Below, in pieces: positions 19,198 through 28,495 of a stretch of DNA of 56,487 bases (position 1 is its first letter; each line of letters opens with the position of its first letter). The notes below the pieces were generated by a model. The model saw nothing but the letters and a program-made list of their open reading frames with translations. It made no database searches and was not told the origin of the DNA. Origin of the DNA: Micromonosporaceae bacterium (GTDB lineage: Bacteria; Actinomycetota; Actinomycetes; Mycobacteriales; Micromonosporaceae). The translations under genes were made by a program, and so were the position numbers. Location of the stretch: positions 1 to 56,487 of the forward strand of contig JAHRHA010000021.1 in the NCBI GenBank assembly GCA_020027875.1, read 5' to 3'.

Positions 19198-20766
19198 ATG
19201 CGAACGATCTCATCGGCCCTGGCAGAGGGCGTGGTCGCCGGGACCGCGGGAACCCTGGACTCGGTGAACCCGGCGGACCTGACCGATGTGGTGGCCCGGG
19301 TCGAGCTCGCGTCCGCTCAGGGGTTCGTCGCGGCCTGCCGGGCCGCGCGGTCGGCGCAACCCGGGTGGGCCGCGGTGCCCGCGCCGGTGCGCGGCCAGGT
19401 CGTGTCCGCGATCGGGCGCATCGTCGCCGAGAACGCCGAGTCCCTGGCCAGGCTGGTGACGCGTGAGGTGGGCAAACCGCTCGCGGAGGCGCGTGGTGAG
19501 GTACAGGAGATCGTTGACACCTGCGATTTCTTCCTCGGCGAGGGGCGCCGTCTCTATGGCGAGACGGTGCCGAGCGAGATGACCGACAAGCAGCTCTTCA
19601 CCTTCCGTACGCCGGTGGGTGTGGCCGCGGTGATCACAGCTGGCAACTTCCCGGTGGCCGTTCCGTCGTGGTATCTGGTGCCCGCGCTGCTGTGCGGCAA
19701 CGCGGTGGTGTGGAAACCCGCCGAGTACGCGGCCGCGTGCGCACAGGCCATGTACGAACTCTTCGCGGCAGCGGGACTGCCGGATGGCGTGCTCCAGCTT
19801 GTGCAGGCCGACGGCCCGGCGACCTTCGACGGACTCACCGCCGCACTCGGTGAGCGCCTCGTCGATAAGGTCGGCTTCACCGGATCAACGGCGGTGGGGG
19901 AGCGCATCGGCGAGCTGTGCGGCCGCCATCTCCAGTCTCCATGCCTTGAGCTGGGCGGGAAGAACCCGATGGTCGTTACGCCGTCGGCCGACCTCCCGCT
20001 CGCCGTGGAGGGCGCGCTCTTCGCCGGGTTTGGCACCGCTGGGCAGCGGTGCACGTCGCTGGGGACGGTGCTGGTGCACTCGTCCCTCCACGACTCCTTT
20101 GTGGATGCCCTCGCCTCGGCGGTCTCGGCGGCACCCATCGGTGATCCGACCCAGAGCGTCCTCTATGGACCGCTGATGTCCGACCGGTTCGCGAAGCGGT
20201 ACGAGTCCTATCTGGAGTGGATCTCCTCCACGCACCGGGTCCTGGGCTCGTCGGCGATCGGCCGGATCACCTCCACCTCCCCGCGCGAGGGCTTCGTCGG
20301 AGACCCTGACGCTGGGCTCTATTACCACCCGGTGATCGTGGACGGCGTCAAGCCAGACGACCAGATCTTCCGTGAGGAGACGTTCGGGCCGATCATCGGC
20401 GTCTGCCGCTACGACACGTTGGACGAGGCGATCACATTGGCGAACCTGCCCGGGTACGGGCTGTCGTCATCGATCTACACGACCGACTCGACCGAGGCGT
20501 TCCGGTTCCGTGCCGGCGTCGGCGCCGGGATGGTGTCCGTAAACAACTCGACCTCGGGCGCGGAGGCGCACCTGCCGTTCGGGGGCAACGGCCGGTCCGG
20601 CAACGGCTCGCGGCAGTCGGGGCGATGGGTGCTCGACCAGTTCACCCGCTGGCAGGCGATGAACTGGGACTACTCGGGCCGCCTGCAGAAGGCTCAGATG
20701 GACACCGCCGTCATTGCCCCGAACCTCACCTTCCGCCTCGACACCGATGACACCATTGGCCGCTAA
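19198..20766 (+). CDS. Aldehyde dehydrogenase family protein
   Basis: 522-aa NAD(P)-dependent dehydrogenase. Cofactor segment FTGSTAVGERIG, catalytic Glu in LELGGKNP, catalytic Cys in GTAGQRCTSLG, and the EETFGPI motif are all present, so it should be active. Substrate cannot be read from sequence; related enzymes oxidise semialdehydes such as aminoadipate or succinate semialdehyde. Start ATG 19198 has TAGGA 8-9 nt upstream; another ATG lies 9 nt earlier in frame. Followed 22 nt later by a Uma2-like gene. Confidence 0.85.
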   Translation: MRTISSALAEGVVAGTAGTLDSVNPADLTDVVARVELASAQGFVAACRAARSAQPGWAAVPAPVRGQVVSAIGRIVAENAESLARLVTREVGKPLAEARGEVQEIVDTCDFFLGEGRRLYGETVPSEMTDKQLFTFRTPVGVAAVITAGNFPVAVPSWYLVPALLCGNAVVWKPAEYAAACAQAMYELFAAAGLPDGVLQLVQADGPATFDGLTAALGERLVDKVGFTGSTAVGERIGELCGRHLQSPCLELGGKNPMVVTPSADLPLAVEGALFAGFGTAGQRCTSLGTVLVHSSLHDSFVDALASAVSAAPIGDPTQSVLYGPLMSDRFAKRYESYLEWISSTHRVLGSSAIGRITSTSPREGFVGDPDAGLYYHPVIVDGVKPDDQIFREETFGPIIGVCRYDTLDEAITLANLPGYGLSSSIYTTDSTEAFRFRAGVGAGMVSVNNSTSGAEAHLPFGGNGRSGNGSRQSGRWVLDQFTRWQAMNWDYSGRLQKAQMDTAVIAPNLTFRLDTDDTIGR

Positions 20767-20788
20767 GCTAACTGGTAGGAGGATCGAC

Positions 20789-21307
20789 GTGACGACATTT
20801 CACCTGCCGGCCATCGAGACGTGGACCGTTGACGAACTCGCGGAGCTGCCAACGGACCTGCGCTATGAGCTACACAACGGAAAGTTGGTGATCATGTCCC
20901 CGGCCAGGGTCTGGCACGAGGAGATCGCGGCGAGAATCCGCGCCGTCCTCCGTGCGGCCGGTCGGTTCGCGGTTACCAATGTGGGCGTACTGCGGACGAA
21001 GGGCGACATGAGGGTTCCCGATGTCGCGGTGTTTCGGGACGAGCCCGATCCCAACGCCGCGTGGCACAGCGCATCGCGCTTCTCACTTGTCGTCGAGGTG
21101 TGGTCGCCGTCGTCCGACGAGAAGGACCACGGCAACATGCAGTGGTACGCAGACCGCGGCATCCCGGAGTACTGGCTGGCCGTGCCGGTCGAGGGTGAGC
21201 GGTGGGGTGCCTCAATCGCACGTTTCGCGCTAGCGCCTGCGGCTGACGGGGAGTCGACCTATGTCGAGGTCGACACCGTCGCCCTGAGCGCGCTCGAACA
21301 AGGCTGA
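20789..21307 (+). CDS. Uma2-family (DUF820) nuclease-like protein
   Basis: 172 aa from GTG 20789 with TAGGAGG 5-6 nt upstream. The fold is that of PD-(D/E)XK restriction-like proteins: YELHNGKLVIMSPA, MRVPDVAVFRDE (Asp), LVVEVWSPSSDEKD (Glu), and Y..GIPEYWLA. These proteins are abundant in cyanobacteria and actinobacteria, often near mobile elements, with unproven function. It follows the aldehyde dehydrogenase by 22 nt, probably one transcript. Confidence 0.8.
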   Translation: MTTFHLPAIETWTVDELAELPTDLRYELHNGKLVIMSPARVWHEEIAARIRAVLRAAGRFAVTNVGVLRTKGDMRVPDVAVFRDEPDPNAAWHSASRFSLVVEVWSPSSDEKDHGNMQWYADRGIPEYWLAVPVEGERWGASIARFALAPAADGESTYVEVDTVALSALEQG

Positions 21308-21316
21308 GCGCCGACG

Positions 21317-21604
21317 CTACTCGGCAGAGTCGAACCCGATCGAGAACGCCTCTTCGAGGTCATGGCGTGAGTAGGCCCGGAACGCGATGTGCGTCTCGGT
21401 GTTCACGACGCCCGTCACCTTGGAGATGCCGCCAGCGATGACCTCGGCGATCTCGTCGAATTGGCGCACCCGGACGACCGCGATCAGGTCGACGTGGCCG
21501 GCTACGGAGTAGACCTCGCTGACGCCCTCGAGGTTCGCCAGGTTCTCGGCCACCTCGGGGATCGAGTCGGTGGCGCAGTCGATGAGGACGATCGCGGTGA
21601 TCAC
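21317..21604 (-). CDS. Stand-alone AsnC/Lrp ligand-binding (RAM) domain protein
   Basis: 95 aa consisting only of the regulator-of-amino-acid-metabolism sensor domain: AIVLIDCATDSIPEV, VSEVYSVAGHVDLIAVVRV and the end HIAFRAY. There is no helix-turn-helix, so it cannot bind DNA alone; such proteins may bind amino acids or pair with full-length Lrp proteins. ATG start at 21604. Stop is only 10 nt from the convergent Uma2 stop. Confidence 0.82.
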   Translation of the reverse strand: MITAIVLIDCATDSIPEVAENLANLEGVSEVYSVAGHVDLIAVVRVRQFDEIAEVIAGGISKVTGVVNTETHIAFRAYSRHDLEEAFSIGFDSAE

Positions 21605-21687
21605 GGTGCGCTCCTTGTCGGTGAGAGCGGGCAGCCGTCGCCGGCACTCGCGTGTGACGCGTTGACCCTATCGCGGGTGCCTCTTGG

Positions 21688-22545
21688 TTAGCGCACCGCG
21701 AGGGTGGCATGGACGGTGACATCGCGACCGACCCGCACCGCGTCGACGAGGCGCTCGTCCTCGCCGACGAATCCGCCCGGGAAGACGACCGACCGGGTCA
21801 CCGAACCGTGCACCCGGGCGCCGCCGCCGATCACCGCATGGTCGATCTCACCGGGCACGAACGCGTCGGCCGCCACGAGAGAGCCCTTGCCAGCCGCATG
21901 CAGATTCGCGGCGAGGAAGTCCGCCGGCGTGCCGGTGTCGAGGTAGAAGCCGTCATAGGCGACTACCTCCAACCGTCCCTCCCGCTCGGCCGGTCGCCAG
22001 GCCTCGTGGACGAGATCCGACCGTCGAAGCGGCATGGCGGCCGCCACCGCCGCCGGCAACAGCGAGAACCCTGCGAAGCGCATCGTGCCGAACTCGACCG
22101 GCCGGCCATCGCCGGTCTCGCCCGCCGGGACACACAGGACGCGCACCGTCGACCCATCCCAGCCGGCCAGCAACGAGGCGAGGTCCGCCGGCGCACCGCC
22201 ACGAGGGTCCAGGTACGCGTCGGCGTTGCCAACCAGCACCGCTCGCCCCCCGATCCAGGCCCGCAGGTGTGCCACCGCACCCGCCGTACCGAGGGCCGGC
22301 GGACCGGGCTCCACCGACACGTGGGCGCGCTCACCCACGTGAGCTAAGACCTGGTCGGCGAGGTAACACGCGTTGACAGCGACCAGCGCTGGCCCGCTGA
22401 AGCCGTGATGCGAGAGGCGCGCCAACGCCCGATCGAGCAGAGAAACATTGCCAATCAGACAGAGTGCCTTCGGCATCGAGGCCGTGATCGGACGGAGGCG
22501 CGAGCCCTCACCCGCCGCCAGGACCAGCGCACAGAGCGAGCTCAC
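21688..22545 (-). CDS. NDP-sugar nucleotidyltransferase
   Basis: 285 aa. The start LCALVLAAGEGSRLRPITASMPKAL matches the Rossmann-like nucleotidyltransferase signature, with the metal Asp in VLVGNADAYLDP, and C-terminal left-handed-helix-like repeats (VPGEIDHAVIGGGARVHGSVTRS). Closest in type to mannose-1-phosphate guanylyltransferase or glucose-1-phosphate thymidylyltransferase; sugar not assignable. GTG start at 22545 overlaps the stop of the NUDIX gene by 4 nt, so the two are coupled. Confidence 0.8.
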   Translation of the reverse strand: MSSLCALVLAAGEGSRLRPITASMPKALCLIGNVSLLDRALARLSHHGFSGPALVAVNACYLADQVLAHVGERAHVSVEPGPPALGTAGAVAHLRAWIGGRAVLVGNADAYLDPRGGAPADLASLLAGWDGSTVRVLCVPAGETGDGRPVEFGTMRFAGFSLLPAAVAAAMPLRRSDLVHEAWRPAEREGRLEVVAYDGFYLDTGTPADFLAANLHAAGKGSLVAADAFVPGEIDHAVIGGGARVHGSVTRSVVFPGGFVGEDERLVDAVRVGRDVTVHATLAVR

Positions 22546-23075
22546 GCCCGAACCTCGGGGTAATCCGCGTACGGACCGATGCCGTAGTACGACAGCAGGC
22601 GAGCCGTGGGTGGCGTGAGTGGGGGTAGGTTGTCGAGCCTGTGCCACCCGGCCTCGAGCGCCTCGGCGCCGTCAACCCGAAGGGTCACTCCAGACGCCGG
22701 CGTTGAGGCCTCGAAGACCACGTCGACCCATCGGCCCCGGGTGTGGATCACTGCGTTGGGGCTGGCCGGGGTGAGGTCGTCGATCGTCAGCCTCAGCCCC
22801 GATTCCTCGGCGAGTTCGCGCACGCAGCCCTCGATGGGGCGCTCACCTCGGCGCAGGAGGCCGGCCGGCAGAGACCACCCCACGCCGGGCGGCTGTCGCA
22901 GCAGTAGCAGCCGCCCCGGCGACGCGGCCTCGGAGTCTCGAACCAGCGCCACCGCCCCGACGATGTACTTGCCCACCGCCAGCCGGACGAGCCGTCGGCG
23001 CACCGGCACCGGCAGGCCGTAAAAGACCGCGAAGCCGAGCTTGCGCAGGCGGCTGCCGGCCGCGAGTGAGCTCAT
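22542..23075 (-). CDS. NUDIX hydrolase
   Basis: 177 aa with a full Nudix box: GLLRRGERPIEGCVRELAEE then SGL, matching Gx5Ex7REUxEExGU. Cleaves a nucleoside diphosphate linked to another group; substrate unknown. It overlaps the nucleotidyltransferase gene by 4 nt, so an NDP-sugar or related compound is a reasonable guess. About 10 nt downstream of the RelA/SpoT-like gene stop, suggesting a three-gene unit. Confidence 0.85.
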   Translation of the reverse strand: MSSLAAGSRLRKLGFAVFYGLPVPVRRRLVRLAVGKYIVGAVALVRDSEAASPGRLLLLRQPPGVGWSLPAGLLRRGERPIEGCVRELAEESGLRLTIDDLTPASPNAVIHTRGRWVDVVFEASTPASGVTLRVDGAEALEAGWHRLDNLPPLTPPTARLLSYYGIGPYADYPEVRA

Positions 23076-23085
23076 GCCGGCAAGG

Positions 23086-24978
23086 CTACGGCCTCGGCAA
23101 TGCCGCTGCCGCGACCGCCGCCTCTATCGAGCCGCTGTCGACCTGCTCGATGAGGCGCCCCGCGATCTCCTCCGCCGAGACGACGTGGTCTGCGACGGCG
23201 ACCAGCAGGGACTCCACGTCTGGGTAACCGAGTTCTGCGGCGAGCGTGTGCAGCGGCATGTCGCTGGCCAGCCCGCGCTCGCGACGGCGGAGTTCCATGC
23301 TGATCGCGGCGCGGCCGATGCGTACGCGGGCCGGAAATGGCACCGGCGGTGCGCTCTCCGGGTCGGCGCCGGCCCGCGCACCCAGGCCCAGGCGGCGTTC
23401 GATCTGCAGCTGGGCATGCGGGGTCCGGACGAAGCTGAGCCATTCGCGCGACGGACCGATCGGCTTGCCGTCCGGCCCCTTCGTCTCCTCCGGCCCGGCG
23501 GTATGGATCTCCACGACGTCGCCGTCGGCCAAGGGGGAGGAGAGGAAGGCGAGCTGGCCGTTGACGGTAGCAGCGACGCATCGGTCGCCGACATCTGCCC
23601 CAACGGCGTACGCGACGTCCACCGGCGTGGAGTTGGCCGGGAGCAGCAGCCGCGTGCCGGCCACGAAGACATGCACCTGACCCTCGGCCAGGTCGCAGCG
23701 CAGGGATTCGAGAAAACGCACCGGGTCTATGGCCGCCCGCTGCCACTCGACCAAGCGGCGCAGCCACTCAAGGTGCTCCGCGCCCAGCTCGACGTCGCCC
23801 CTGGCCCGGACACGTCGGGAGCGCCCGCGGGCGCTGTGGGCGCCCGGCCCGCGCCGCGGGAACCGGTACGCGGCCGCGATGCCGTACTCGGCGTTGCGCT
23901 GCATGGATTCGGTGCGGATGAGGACCTCGATCGCGCGGGCGTCGGGGCCGATCACCGTCGTATGCAGCGAGCGGTAGAGGTTGTTCTTGGGCGATGCGAT
24001 GAAGTCCTTGAATCGCCCCGGGACCGGACGCCAGCTGCTGTGCACCACGCCAAGTGCCATGTAACAGTCGTTCTCAGCGCCGGACACGATGATCGCGATG
24101 CGGGGCAGCTCATAGGGTGTGTCGTAGCCCTTGGCGAAGGTGTCATTCCAGATCGAGTAGAGGTGGTGGGGGCGTGACACCACGCGCGCGCCGATCTTCG
24201 AGGCACGCATCACGGAGCTCGCACGCTTGATGAACTCGTCGGTGTAGGCCGTCCACTCCGGACGGTGTGCTACCCACGAACGAAGGACGGTGTGCGCCTC
24301 GGGCTCGAGCGCGGCGAGGACGCTGTCCTCGAGCTCGCGCTTGATTGACTGAACGCCCAGCCGGTCGCACAGAGGAATCAACACATCCTGGGTGGCGCGC
24401 GCGATGCGCGCCTTGGAAGCGATCGAGCGCGCCTCGATCGTACGCATGTTGTGCAGGCGATCCGCCAGCTTGACGATGAGCACGCGCACATCGACCCCGG
24501 CCGCGACGATCATCTTGCGGATCGTCTCAACCTCCGCCGCTTCACCCCAGAAGACCTTCTCGAACTTCGTGACACCGTCGACTAGCACAGCCACCTCCGC
24601 ACCGAAGTCGGTTCGCAGCTGCGCCATGGTGTAGCTGGTGTCCTCGACGGTGTCATGCAGCAGCGCGGCGACGAGGGTCGTGGTATCCATGCCGAGCTCG
24701 GCGAGGATCTGGGCGACGGCGAGCGGATGGCTGATGTATGGCTCGCCGCTCTTGCGTGTCTGCCCCCGGTGCATCCGCTCGGCGACCTCGTAGCCGCGGC
24801 GAAGGACCTTGCCGTCGCCACGGCGGTGAATATTGCGGTGGGTCCGCACCAGCCAGGCGACCGGATCGGAGCGCGTCGCCGGCCCGACAACCGCGGTTCT
24901 CACGCGGTGTGCGAACTCCTCGACGAAGCGTAATGCAGTCTGGGCGGCCGGCGGGCTTCGGCCGAGGTCGAAGTCCAC
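23086..24978 (-). CDS. RelA/SpoT homolog; hydrolase domain intact, synthetase domain degenerate
   Basis: 630 aa from GTG 24978 with GGAGGT 5 nt upstream (the frame runs to 25038). HD hydrolase domain: ISHPLAVAQ, ALLHDTVEDT (HD and ED motifs, about residues 108-113) and KLADRLHNMRT, all canonical. Synthetase domain (about 260-372): PKNNLYRSLHTTVIGP is kept, but the RPKHLYS lysine is His, the IYDLxGVR motif reads PYELPRIAI (Asp to Glu, Arg to Ala), EVQIRT is EVLIRT, and AAHW is AAAY. A TGS domain follows (about 434-493); there is no recognisable C-terminal ACT domain. It is therefore probably a (p)ppGpp hydrolase in a second RSH protein. Upstream of NUDIX and nucleotidyltransferase genes. Confidence 0.85.
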   Translation of the reverse strand: MDFDLGRSPPAAQTALRFVEEFAHRVRTAVVGPATRSDPVAWLVRTHRNIHRRGDGKVLRRGYEVAERMHRGQTRKSGEPYISHPLAVAQILAELGMDTTTLVAALLHDTVEDTSYTMAQLRTDFGAEVAVLVDGVTKFEKVFWGEAAEVETIRKMIVAAGVDVRVLIVKLADRLHNMRTIEARSIASKARIARATQDVLIPLCDRLGVQSIKRELEDSVLAALEPEAHTVLRSWVAHRPEWTAYTDEFIKRASSVMRASKIGARVVSRPHHLYSIWNDTFAKGYDTPYELPRIAIIVSGAENDCYMALGVVHSSWRPVPGRFKDFIASPKNNLYRSLHTTVIGPDARAIEVLIRTESMQRNAEYGIAAAYRFPRRGPGAHSARGRSRRVRARGDVELGAEHLEWLRRLVEWQRAAIDPVRFLESLRCDLAEGQVHVFVAGTRLLLPANSTPVDVAYAVGADVGDRCVAATVNGQLAFLSSPLADGDVVEIHTAGPEETKGPDGKPIGPSREWLSFVRTPHAQLQIERRLGLGARAGADPESAPPVPFPARVRIGRAAISMELRRRERGLASDMPLHTLAAELGYPDVESLLVAVADHVVSAEEIAGRLIEQVDSGSIEAAVAAAALPRP

Positions 24979-25075
24979 GAGCCACCTCCGGGCTGGTCGT
25001 CTGGGGGTGTCACCTCTCAGAGTACTTGACATTTGCATGGGCCGATCAGGTTATTCGACTGTCCTAACGGTCCAA

Positions 25076-26896
25076 TTACCGCCTCCAACGTACGATTCCG
25101 GACCATGGCCGTCGATCTTCTCGGTCGGCCAGGGGATCCGCCGCGCGGGGCGCTGCCTCCGCCCGTTCGAGCAGGTCAACGAAGCGGGCCGCGCCGGTCG
25201 TGGGGTAAGCCCATCCCTCGCGGCACTCCACCAGCCGCACCTCCGGTCGCTCAAGCCAGGCCAGGATCCGCTCGGTCTCCTCGGCGCTCGCGCACGGCGT
25301 CGGGCCTGGCCCGGGTCGAACCGTCTCCGCCGTCGCGAGCAGGGCGGCCAGAGTTTCCCGCGGGTGGATGTGCAGCGCCGACGTCCCCGCGGCGACGAGG
25401 CGGCCGTAGCGGATCACCGCGATCTCCCACCCGCCGCCCGGCTGTCCCGTTGGACGCGGTTGTGCCGTTGGACTCGGCTGTCCCGTGCGATGCGACGCTG
25501 GCCGGGCCGCGACGACCTCGGCCAGCGCAGTCAGGGCAGTCAGGCGCTGCATCCGTACGGCGGCGCGCAGCAGGGCGGCGAGGCGGGCCCGGACCCGTGC
25601 CGCCTCCTCATAGCGGCGCCCGGCCGCGAGCCTGTCGATGCGCGCCAGCAGGAGGTTTATCAACTCGCCGGGGTCGCCCGCGATCACTTGGGCGAACGGT
25701 CGGGCGGCGGAGCGCTCGTACTCCTCGGGGCTTGTCCGCAGCTCGCACGGTGCCGCGCAGCGCCCCATCTCGGCGAGCGCGCAGGCCGGTGACGCGCGCC
25801 GGGTCGACAGGCGCTGGCTGCACTGGCGCAGCGGCAGCACCTCGTACACCGCCTCGGCCGCAAGCTCCGCGCCGTGCCGCGATGTGAACGGTCCGAGGTA
25901 GGCGCCGCGGTCCGCCCGGATAGCGCCGACGAGGGAGAGTCGGGGGTAGGCCTCAGCCGTGAGCTTGAGCCAGGCGACGCGTTCGGGGAACTTGGAACGG
26001 CGGTTGTACGGGGGCTTATGCGCGGCAATGAGCCGCAGCTCCCTTACCTCGGCCTCGAGGGAGTGGGCGCACTCCACCGCCTCGACCCGTTCGGCGATGT
26101 GGATCATTTCGGAGATCCGTTTGCGGCTCTCCGAGGCGGTGAAGTAGCTGCGTACCCGGGTCGCGATCGAGCTGCTCGTGCCCACATAGAGTGCTCGGCC
26201 CCGCCCGTCGCGGAAGATGTAGACGCCCGGTGCGTCCGGTAGCCCTTCGGCGAGGTATCGCTTGCGCCGCTGCGCCGGCGAGATCGCCTTGACCCACGCC
26301 AGCGTCTCCTCGAGCGTAAAGATCTTGTGGCTGCCCAGCCGGCCGATCAACGCGTGCAGCACCTCGACGGTGGCGCGGGCGTCATCGAGGGCTCGGTGGG
26401 TTGGGCGGGTGGCGGTGCGGAAGTACGCCGCGAGGGAGCCCAGCCGGTGGTTGGGGACCTCGTCGCCGGTGAGCACGCGTCGAGCCAGGGCGGCCGTGTC
26501 GAGCACCCGCGGCGCGGGCCATTGGTAGCCGTGCCGCGCGCAGGCCGCCTTGAGGAAACCAGTATCAAACGGGGCATTGTGCGCAACGAACACCGCGCCC
26601 GCCAGAAACTCCAGCAGCGCGGGCAGCGCGTATTCGATCGACGGCGCCGGCGCCACCATCGCCTCAGTGATGCCGGTCAGCACGGTGATGAACGGTGGGA
26701 TCGGGCCGCCCGGGTTGATCAGTGTGGCGAACTCGCCGACCTGTTCGCCGCCGCGCACTTTCACCGCGCCGATCTCAGTGATCCCGTCGCCGTCGGGAGC
26801 ACCCCCGGTCGTCTCCAGGTCCAGCACGACGAACGTGACGTCGCGCAGCGGTGTGCCGAGCTCGGTAAGGCTGGGCTGTGCGTACCGCTCGGTCAC
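25076..26896 (-). CDS. Fused DEDDh 3'-5' exonuclease and UvrC-like GIY-YIG protein
   Basis: 606 aa. N-terminal DnaQ-type exonuclease (about 20-190): VVLDLETTG, HNAPFDTGF and HRALDDARA give the DEDDh residues. Middle GIY-YIG nuclease domain (about 215-300): PGVYIFRDG, ALYVGTS and R in ATRVRSYF. A UvrC-like region follows with cysteines in CSQR..CALAEMGRCAAPC. The C-terminal third contains a Pro/Gln/Thr linker (TGQPSPTAQPRPTGQP). No helix-hairpin-helix end as in UvrC. The same fusion is Rv2191 in M. tuberculosis, from memory. Presumed DNA repair; not excision repair by itself. Confidence 0.88.
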   Translation of the reverse strand: MTERYAQPSLTELGTPLRDVTFVVLDLETTGGAPDGDGITEIGAVKVRGGEQVGEFATLINPGGPIPPFITVLTGITEAMVAPAPSIEYALPALLEFLAGAVFVAHNAPFDTGFLKAACARHGYQWPAPRVLDTAALARRVLTGDEVPNHRLGSLAAYFRTATRPTHRALDDARATVEVLHALIGRLGSHKIFTLEETLAWVKAISPAQRRKRYLAEGLPDAPGVYIFRDGRGRALYVGTSSSIATRVRSYFTASESRKRISEMIHIAERVEAVECAHSLEAEVRELRLIAAHKPPYNRRSKFPERVAWLKLTAEAYPRLSLVGAIRADRGAYLGPFTSRHGAELAAEAVYEVLPLRQCSQRLSTRRASPACALAEMGRCAAPCELRTSPEEYERSAARPFAQVIAGDPGELINLLLARIDRLAAGRRYEEAARVRARLAALLRAAVRMQRLTALTALAEVVAARPASHRTGQPSPTAQPRPTGQPGGGWEIAVIRYGRLVAAGTSALHIHPRETLAALLATAETVRPGPGPTPCASAEETERILAWLERPEVRLVECREGWAYPTTGAARFVDLLERAEAAPRAADPLADREDRRPWSGIVRWRR

Positions 26897-26930
26897 GCCC
26901 GCACGCTAAGCCTCCCGTACGACACCCATT

Positions 26931-26968
26931 GCCGTCACCCAGCCGTCACCCTGCCGTCACCCAGCCGT
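26931..26968. repeat. 11-bp tandem repeat beside palindromic repeat B
   Basis: Three and a half units of GCCGTCACCCA or GCCGTCACCCT, running directly into the left arm of repeat copy B. Confidence 0.7.
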
Positions 26969-27036
26969 CGATCATGACCTGGAGGTCATGATCGACGGCT
27001 TTTCGCGACGGCCAAATCATGATCACGGCGATCTTG
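26963..27036. repeat. Dispersed palindromic repeat, copy B
   Basis: Perfect 38-bp inverted repeat at 26963-27000 (arms AGCCGTCGATCATGACCT and complement), then the flank TTTCGCGACGGCCAAATC / ATGATCACGGCGATCTTGGG. Lies between divergent genes, so it is not a terminator here. Confidence 0.9.
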
Positions 27037-27091
27037 GGCGGTGCAGCCTTGATCGAACGCAAACCTCGGGCGCGGTGCGACACTTGACGAC

Positions 27092-28474
27092 ATGCCGGAT
27101 CAAGCGCACGCCACCGAGGACGTGGCCGAGGAGCCCGGCGAGGAGATCAACGAACCGCTGCTGTCTATCGAACCCGAGCCCACGATGCCCGAGCCGGTTC
27201 GCCAGCGCGTTGTCGTCCTCGCCGCCGCAGCGATCACCGGCATGCCGCTGGACGAACTGCCCTCCGCGGTGAAGCGAGTGGCGAAGTTCGCGCCAAACCG
27301 GCGGGCGCGGCTCGGCGGGGCGGCTATAGCGGCGCAGCTCGCAGCCGACCCGGTGTTCCGCCAGCGGGTGGGGACTCGAGCCATCGATGCGTCGGGTGAA
27401 CTCGGCGCTGCGGTGCGCGAAGGCACGACGCCCGCCGCGGCCGACCCCGTGGACGTGGCCGCACTCGCCTATCTGGCTCGCCCGGCCGGGTGGAGCGGGC
27501 TGGTCGCGGGGGCGGCGGAGACACTCAAAGCCGACGCGGACAGCGCGGCGTTCAGCGGGAGACTGGTAGCCGCCGAGCACCGGGCCGTGCGCGCCGAGCA
27601 CGAGCGCGCGGTGGCGAGGGTCGAGGCGGAGAAGCTGCGCGACGAGCTCAATCGTCTACGCACGGAAGCCGATGCGCTGCGCGACGAGGTACGCGCGCTG
27701 GGCAAGAGCCTCCGCGAAAGCCAGGCCCGCGAACGCAAGGCCGCAGACACGCTCGCTGCGGACAAGGGGCGGGCGACGCGGGCGGCCGCCGACGCCGAGG
27801 CGGAGCTGCGGCGCCTGCGGGCCAAGTTGTCCGATGCGGAGCTCACCGCCAGCGGCGCGCGTCTGGTCGCCAAGGAGGCTCGCGCGGTCGACGACGTGCG
27901 CCTGTGGTTGCTGCTCGAGACGATAGGGCGGGCCGCAGCCGGGCTCAGGCGTGAACTCGCCCTGGAGCCGGCCACGAAGCTGCCCGCCGACTTCGTCGCC
28001 GACCAGGCGGCCGATCGTCCGGGCGTGGCGGGCAAAGCCGGTGCCAGGGCGCTGGAGGCGGATGATCCGGTACGCCTTGATCAGCTGCTCGCGCTGCCCC
28101 GGGTGCACCTCGTCGTGGACGGATACAACGTCACCAAACGCGGGTTCGGCGACGTCTCACTCGAGCAGCAGCGAGGGCGCCTCGTCAGCGGGCTGGGCGG
28201 CCTCGCCGCGCAGTGCGGCGCCGAGGTCACCGTGGTCTTCGACGGCGCGGAGAAGATGGTCGCCGTGCCGGGCGTACCGCGCGGAGTCCGGGTTCTGTTC
28301 AGCCGCAAGGGTGAGACAGCGGACGAGCTGATCCGACAGCTTGTCCGCGCCGAGCCGGCCGGCCGCCCGCTCATCGTGATCTCGTCGGACCGGGAGGTCG
28401 CCGACGGCGTACGGCGGCACGGTGCCTACCCACTCAGCTCCGACACCCTGCTGCGACGGCTTTCTCGCGGGTAG
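27092..28474 (+). CDS. NYN-domain ribonuclease-like protein with coiled coil
   Basis: 460 aa in three parts: an N-terminal acidic and helical region (1-150), a long coiled coil rich in Glu/Arg/Ala heptads (about 165-265), and a C-terminal NYN/YacP-like domain (about 325-460). In that domain the PIN-type acidic residues are visible: HLVVDGYNVTKRG, TVVFDGAEK, ETADELI and VISSDREVAD. Related to bacterial Rae1/YacP RNases. It probably cleaves RNA; target unknown. Start ATG 27092, about 55 nt past repeat copy B. The M48 gene follows after 21 nt. Confidence 0.83.
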   Translation: MPDQAHATEDVAEEPGEEINEPLLSIEPEPTMPEPVRQRVVVLAAAAITGMPLDELPSAVKRVAKFAPNRRARLGGAAIAAQLAADPVFRQRVGTRAIDASGELGAAVREGTTPAAADPVDVAALAYLARPAGWSGLVAGAAETLKADADSAAFSGRLVAAEHRAVRAEHERAVARVEAEKLRDELNRLRTEADALRDEVRALGKSLRESQARERKAADTLAADKGRATRAAADAEAELRRLRAKLSDAELTASGARLVAKEARAVDDVRLWLLLETIGRAAAGLRRELALEPATKLPADFVADQAADRPGVAGKAGARALEADDPVRLDQLLALPRVHLVVDGYNVTKRGFGDVSLEQQRGRLVSGLGGLAAQCGAEVTVVFDGAEKMVAVPGVPRGVRVLFSRKGETADELIRQLVRAEPAGRPLIVISSDREVADGVRRHGAYPLSSDTLLRRLSRG

Positions 28475-28495
28475 GCGCGGGATAGGGTCGAGTGC

